Assembly: GCA_016839905.1 (NCBI GenBank)
Contig: JAEOTJ010000050.1
Coordinates: 1 to 8,106, forward strand
DNA length: 8,106 nt
DNA from: Promethearchaeota archaeon
GTDB lineage: Archaea > Asgardarchaeota > Lokiarchaeia > Sigynarchaeales > SOKP01
Direction of reading: 5' to 3'
Shown here: positions 6,167 to 8,106 of the stretch, piece after piece
Position numbering within the stretch: position 1 is the stretch's first letter
Layout: the number at the start of each line of letters is the position of its first letter
Notes under the pieces: model-generated
What the model was told of the DNA's origin: nothing
The model's input: the letters and a program-made list of their open reading frames with translations, nothing else
The model's database searches: none
Translations under genes and position numbers: made by a program

Positions 6167-6304
6167 ATTACTGAAAGTGAATCTATTTTTGAGTTATTAA
6201 ATAATCCATATATGATTTGTATAGAATGTCAAAAAACCTTTATTTCTTACGACGGAAGCTTAGTATGTAATGATTGTAAGGTAAATATTAAGTTTTTATC
6301 ATAA
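6167..6304 (+). CDS. Zinc-ribbon microprotein, start codon uncertain (ATT?)
   Basis: The frame encodes 45 residues with two CxxC knuckles: CIEC at positions 18-21 and CNDC at 34-37 of the frame. They are separated by a beta-hairpin-like QKTFISYDGSLV, the layout of a single-zinc ribbon. Just after an in-frame TAA (6161-6163) there is no ATG, GTG or TTG until ATG at 6212, which would leave only 30 residues. AGAGGTGA (6152-6159) is placed ideally for the ATT at 6167. Translation may therefore begin at ATT with MTESESIFELLNNPYMICIEC, or at 6212 without a ribosome site. Zinc binding is inferred from the cysteines. The protein could bind RNA or a protein partner. Confidence 0.5.
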   Translation: MTESESIFELLNNPYMICIECQKTFISYDGSLVCNDCKVNIKFLS

Positions 6305-6307
6305 ATC

Positions 6308-6313
6308 TTTTTT
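6308..6313 (+). terminator. Short T-run after the small-gene cluster
   Basis: Six T residues follow three bases after the TAA of the zinc-ribbon frame. It is a weak oligo-T terminator; a fresh promoter-like box follows at 6355-6363. Confidence 0.3.
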
Positions 6314-6354
6314 ATCAAATATAAAAGCAGTAGAAATTTCGGTTGTTCCATTCA

Positions 6355-6363
6355 TTTATAAAT
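6355..6363 (+). promoter_or_regulatory. TATA box of the 71-residue gene
   Basis: TTTATAAAT lies about 85 bases before the ATG at 6446. AATATAAAAG at 6318-6327 is a second possibility. Confidence 0.3.
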
Positions 6364-6445
6364 CTTATAACTTATAATAATTAGGTTTAAGAAGAGTAAA
6401 TGAGATTTGAATAGTATGTAGAAAAAATGGGTAGGAGATAAAAGA

Positions 6446-6499
6446 ATGAAAAAAAATAAAATTGTCAAAAAAATGAAAAAAAATAAAATTGTCAAAAAA
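6446..6499 (+). repeat. Perfect 27-bp tandem duplication including the start codon
   Basis: The unit at 6446-6472 is repeated exactly at 6473-6499. Each unit encodes the nine residues MKKNKIVKK and begins with ATG; a third ATGAAA follows at 6500. Being exact and in frame, it looks recent. Confidence 0.95.
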
Positions 6500-6661
6500 A
6501 TGAAAACATTTAAATGGAATTTGAGGAATTGGAAGCGTGAAAAAATGAATGAAATAGAGGAGACTAATGATTGGGATGAAAAAGATGTGGAAGCGGAGAA
6601 AGAAGGCGAAAACGAAAACGATTTCCACGAAGAAGTGTCGATGAATCATGAACTTCAATAA
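6446..6661 (+). CDS. Charge-segregated 71-residue protein with duplicated basic start
   Basis: Residues 1-34 are basic (two copies of MKKNKIVKK, then TFKWNLRNWKREKM). Residues 35-71 are acidic (EIEETNDWDEKDVEAEKEG, ending MNHELQ). There are no cysteines and no membrane segment. GGAG at 6434-6437 is eight bases before the first ATG, so that is the start; the second and third ATGs (6473 and 6500) have no such site. The opposite charges could give self-association or binding to a nucleic acid or membrane through the N-terminus. No family is recognised. It is probably transcribed apart from the 5632-6304 cluster. The long opposite-strand frame is a mirror of this low-complexity sequence. Confidence 0.55.
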   Translation: MKKNKIVKKMKKNKIVKKMKTFKWNLRNWKREKMNEIEETNDWDEKDVEAEKEGENENDFHEEVSMNHELQ

Positions 6662-7016
6662 TTCCACTAATATCTATACCGATTATCTCTTGTTGCTTTT
6701 CGCTTCTTAATTATTTAAATACTTATTTAATCTTGACATTAAATATTTATTTGGAAAATTAAAGAATTGACAAGATAGGACTACAAATACACTACAAAAC
6801 TATATTAATACGAAGATACTATATCATATTCGGTAAAATTTCATTAATTTTTAGGTTTTTTCATTGTTCCTGATCAATTTGAAAATCTATTGACCAGGAA
6901 TAAGATTTCTTACAATTCATATTTAAAAATAGCTTTTTGCTGATATTCGAACAAGTCTTTGGATTATGGGCAAAATTTCCTAAAATTATAAGAATATTTT
7001 ATCTAAAACAGGGGAA
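6662..7016. other. Convergent intergenic region
   Basis: About 355 bases separate the ends of two facing genes. It holds no ORF of note. It has T-rich stretches on both strands and one strong hairpin at 6867-6900, so it probably serves as the termination zone for both genes. Confidence 0.5.
6867..6900. terminator. 12-bp hairpin between convergent genes
   Basis: TTCCTGATCAAT (6867-6878) pairs with ATTGACCAGGAA (6889-6900) around a 10-base loop. The single mismatch (A-C in a plus-strand RNA) becomes a G-U pair in a minus-strand RNA, favouring a role in the transcript of the longin-like gene, about 120 bases past its stop. No clear T-run follows on that strand, so it may be a 3'-end processing, stability or protein-binding element rather than a terminator. 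Confidence 0.4.
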
Positions 7017-7937
7017 TTAGCTGGTTAATGATAAAATTTCGTTAATCTCTTTTTCAATCATGGATATATCTTCAATTGCTTTCCTAAATTCTTCTTTAGG
7101 TACTTTATTCCGGTTGAGTAATATCTTAGCGAGGGTTTTATATTTGGATATCAGTTGTGGATCAGCGAAATTTGCTAGCTTTAAACAAAATGAATAAAGA
7201 TATGAATAAGTCTCTGCATATTTAGAGTAGTCTAATGATTCTCTCATTTTACCTAAGTAATAATTTAACCTTAAGTTTCGATCCTTTATTTCATCTTTAA
7301 GAGATTTAGCTTCTGTTTGGTATTCTATAAATTTCTCATCATCTCGGAGTTTTTCAGAGATCTCAATTAATTGTTTTGAAATATTATATTTATTTATAAA
7401 ATTCTCTTCTTCCCTACGTTTGATTTCTAATTCCTCCCTTTCTTTTAACAAGTCTTCTCTTAATTGTTCAGATAAACTCCCTTTTTGCTCCCAAATAGAT
7501 TTTAGAATCGTACCTTGATCAGTAGTTAGAGAGGAACTAGAATTAAATTTCTTATATGAAAGGATTAGTTTTATTATTTTTAAATCAAACATCTCGAGCT
7601 TTTCTGGGTTATGGTCCCAGTTAATAAACAAATCTTGATGTTTCAGGATAATTCCAATAATTTTGGGGATTAATTTTTGAACTTCTTTTATATCTTCCCT
7701 ATCAGTAATAATAACTAAATCTGATATCGTTTCCAATATCCGTGTAATTAAAACGACATATTCACCTAATTCTATAGTATTCAATGATTCAGAACTACTT
7801 TCAGTGAGCTCTGAAACAAAAGTCTGTAAAGCAGAAAAAAATGAATCAAACATTTCTAATTTTTCATCACTTTGAAAATTCTTATTATACATAAGATCCT
7901 TTGTATTACTCTGAAAAATATAAAGTGCCTGTATCAT
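7017..7937 (-). CDS. Asgard-type longin-like domain protein with coiled coil
   Basis: The protein has 306 residues and is probably cytoplasmic. Residues 1-128 look like the longin/roadblock-type alpha-beta fold expanded in Lokiarchaeia: MIQALYIFQSNT (first strand), YNKNF, FDSFFSALQTFVSEL (helix), LNTIELGEYVVLIT (strands), LVIITDRED, and LIPKIIGIILKHQDLFI with a W-D-x-N after it. A serine-rich linker (about 133-140) leads to a charged coiled coil (155-225), then helical hairpins (226-306) that may be TPR-like. In eukaryotes longin and roadblock proteins act as platforms or exchange factors for small GTPases in vesicle traffic; a GTPase-linked role here is inference. The ATG at 7937 is preceded by only a short, poorly placed AGG, and a TATA box at 7995-8004 implies a short leader. 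No partner gene is adjacent in the window. Confidence 0.88.
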   Translation of the reverse strand: MIQALYIFQSNTKDLMYNKNFQSDEKLEMFDSFFSALQTFVSELTESSSESLNTIELGEYVVLITRILETISDLVIITDREDIKEVQKLIPKIIGIILKHQDLFINWDHNPEKLEMFDLKIIKLILSYKKFNSSSSLTTDQGTILKSIWEQKGSLSEQLREDLLKEREELEIKRREEENFINKYNISKQLIEISEKLRDDEKFIEYQTEAKSLKDEIKDRNLRLNYYLGKMRESLDYSKYAETYSYLYSFCLKLANFADPQLISKYKTLAKILLNRNKVPKEEFRKAIEDISMIEKEINEILSLTS

Positions 7938-7994
7938 CCTAAAATTATCTAACGATTATCTTATCTATTTTAACAATAAAATAATTAAAAAATA

Positions 7995-8004
7995 ATTTAT
8001 ACTT
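7995..8004 (-). promoter_or_regulatory. TATA box of the longin-like gene
   Basis: The minus strand reads GATAAGTATAAATTATT. The AAGTATAAAT string is the same as that upstream of the membrane-protein operon, and the distance to the start codon (about 58 bases) is also alike. The remaining 8005-8106 shows no gene. Confidence 0.45.
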
Positions 8005-8106
8005 ATCTTTTTCTACAATCCTTTTAAAATAGAAAAAAATGCTATATCGAGAAGGTCTTATTTCTCATCAGAAAAATTCATGATCTTTTTAGTGAGTTAA
8101 ATAAAA

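Noticed and set aside
6365..6667. 100-codon minus-strand frame
   Set aside because: Its phenylalanine-rich content is the reverse of AAA/GAA-rich plus-strand codons, and it includes the mirrored 27-bp repeat.
8039..8083. Short ATG frame near the right edge (MLYREGLISHQKNS)
   Set aside because: It is only 14 codons, with no ribosome site and no similarity to anything recognised.

Overview
The window is very AT-rich, with small genes, frequent TTG start codons (five of the nine calls below), GGAGG- or GGTG-type ribosome sites, and archaeal TATA boxes such as AAGTATAAAT about 25 bases ahead of inferred starts. Three proteins look like those of Asgard archaea, probably Lokiarchaeia: a longin-like protein with a coiled coil, a tandem winged-helix regulator with a WHL motif, and a NosD-like beta-helix surface protein. 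No rRNA, tRNA, CRISPR array or transposase was seen. The lineage call is inference from family resemblance, since no search could be run.

Layout, left to right. A minus-strand gene runs off the left edge (1-275). Next comes a 113-bp element (381-493) that recurs at 4558-4670 in the same orientation with only four mismatches. Each copy has a TATA box on its right-hand side reading leftward and is predicted to fold, so it is my best candidate for an undescribed structured RNA. A two-gene minus-strand operon follows (2753 to 730): a multi-pass membrane protein with an eight-cysteine zinc module in its cytoplasmic-type tail, then a tandem winged-helix DNA-binding protein whose ribosome site overlaps the upstream stop codon. 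Divergent from it is a secreted, C-terminally anchored beta-helix protein (3048-4517), with a direct repeat just upstream of its TATA box.

After the second copy of the element lies about 0.9 kb without a convincing gene. A plus-strand cluster of very small genes then begins (5632-6304), led by a GC-rich leader hairpin. It encodes a basic 106-aa protein, two ORFs of about 30 codons, and a 45-residue zinc-ribbon protein whose ribosome site points to an ATT codon. A separate 71-aa gene (6446-6661) starts with a perfect 27-bp tandem duplication that includes its start codon. Facing it from the right is the longin/coiled-coil gene (7937 to 7017), with a 12-bp hairpin between the two convergent genes.

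How the genes may work together: the membrane zinc protein and the winged-helix protein are probably made from one transcript and may form a sensing and regulation pair. The beta-helix protein is probably displayed on the cell surface. The longin protein probably acts on the cytoplasmic side with small GTPases or trafficking-like machinery. The microprotein cluster has no assignable role.
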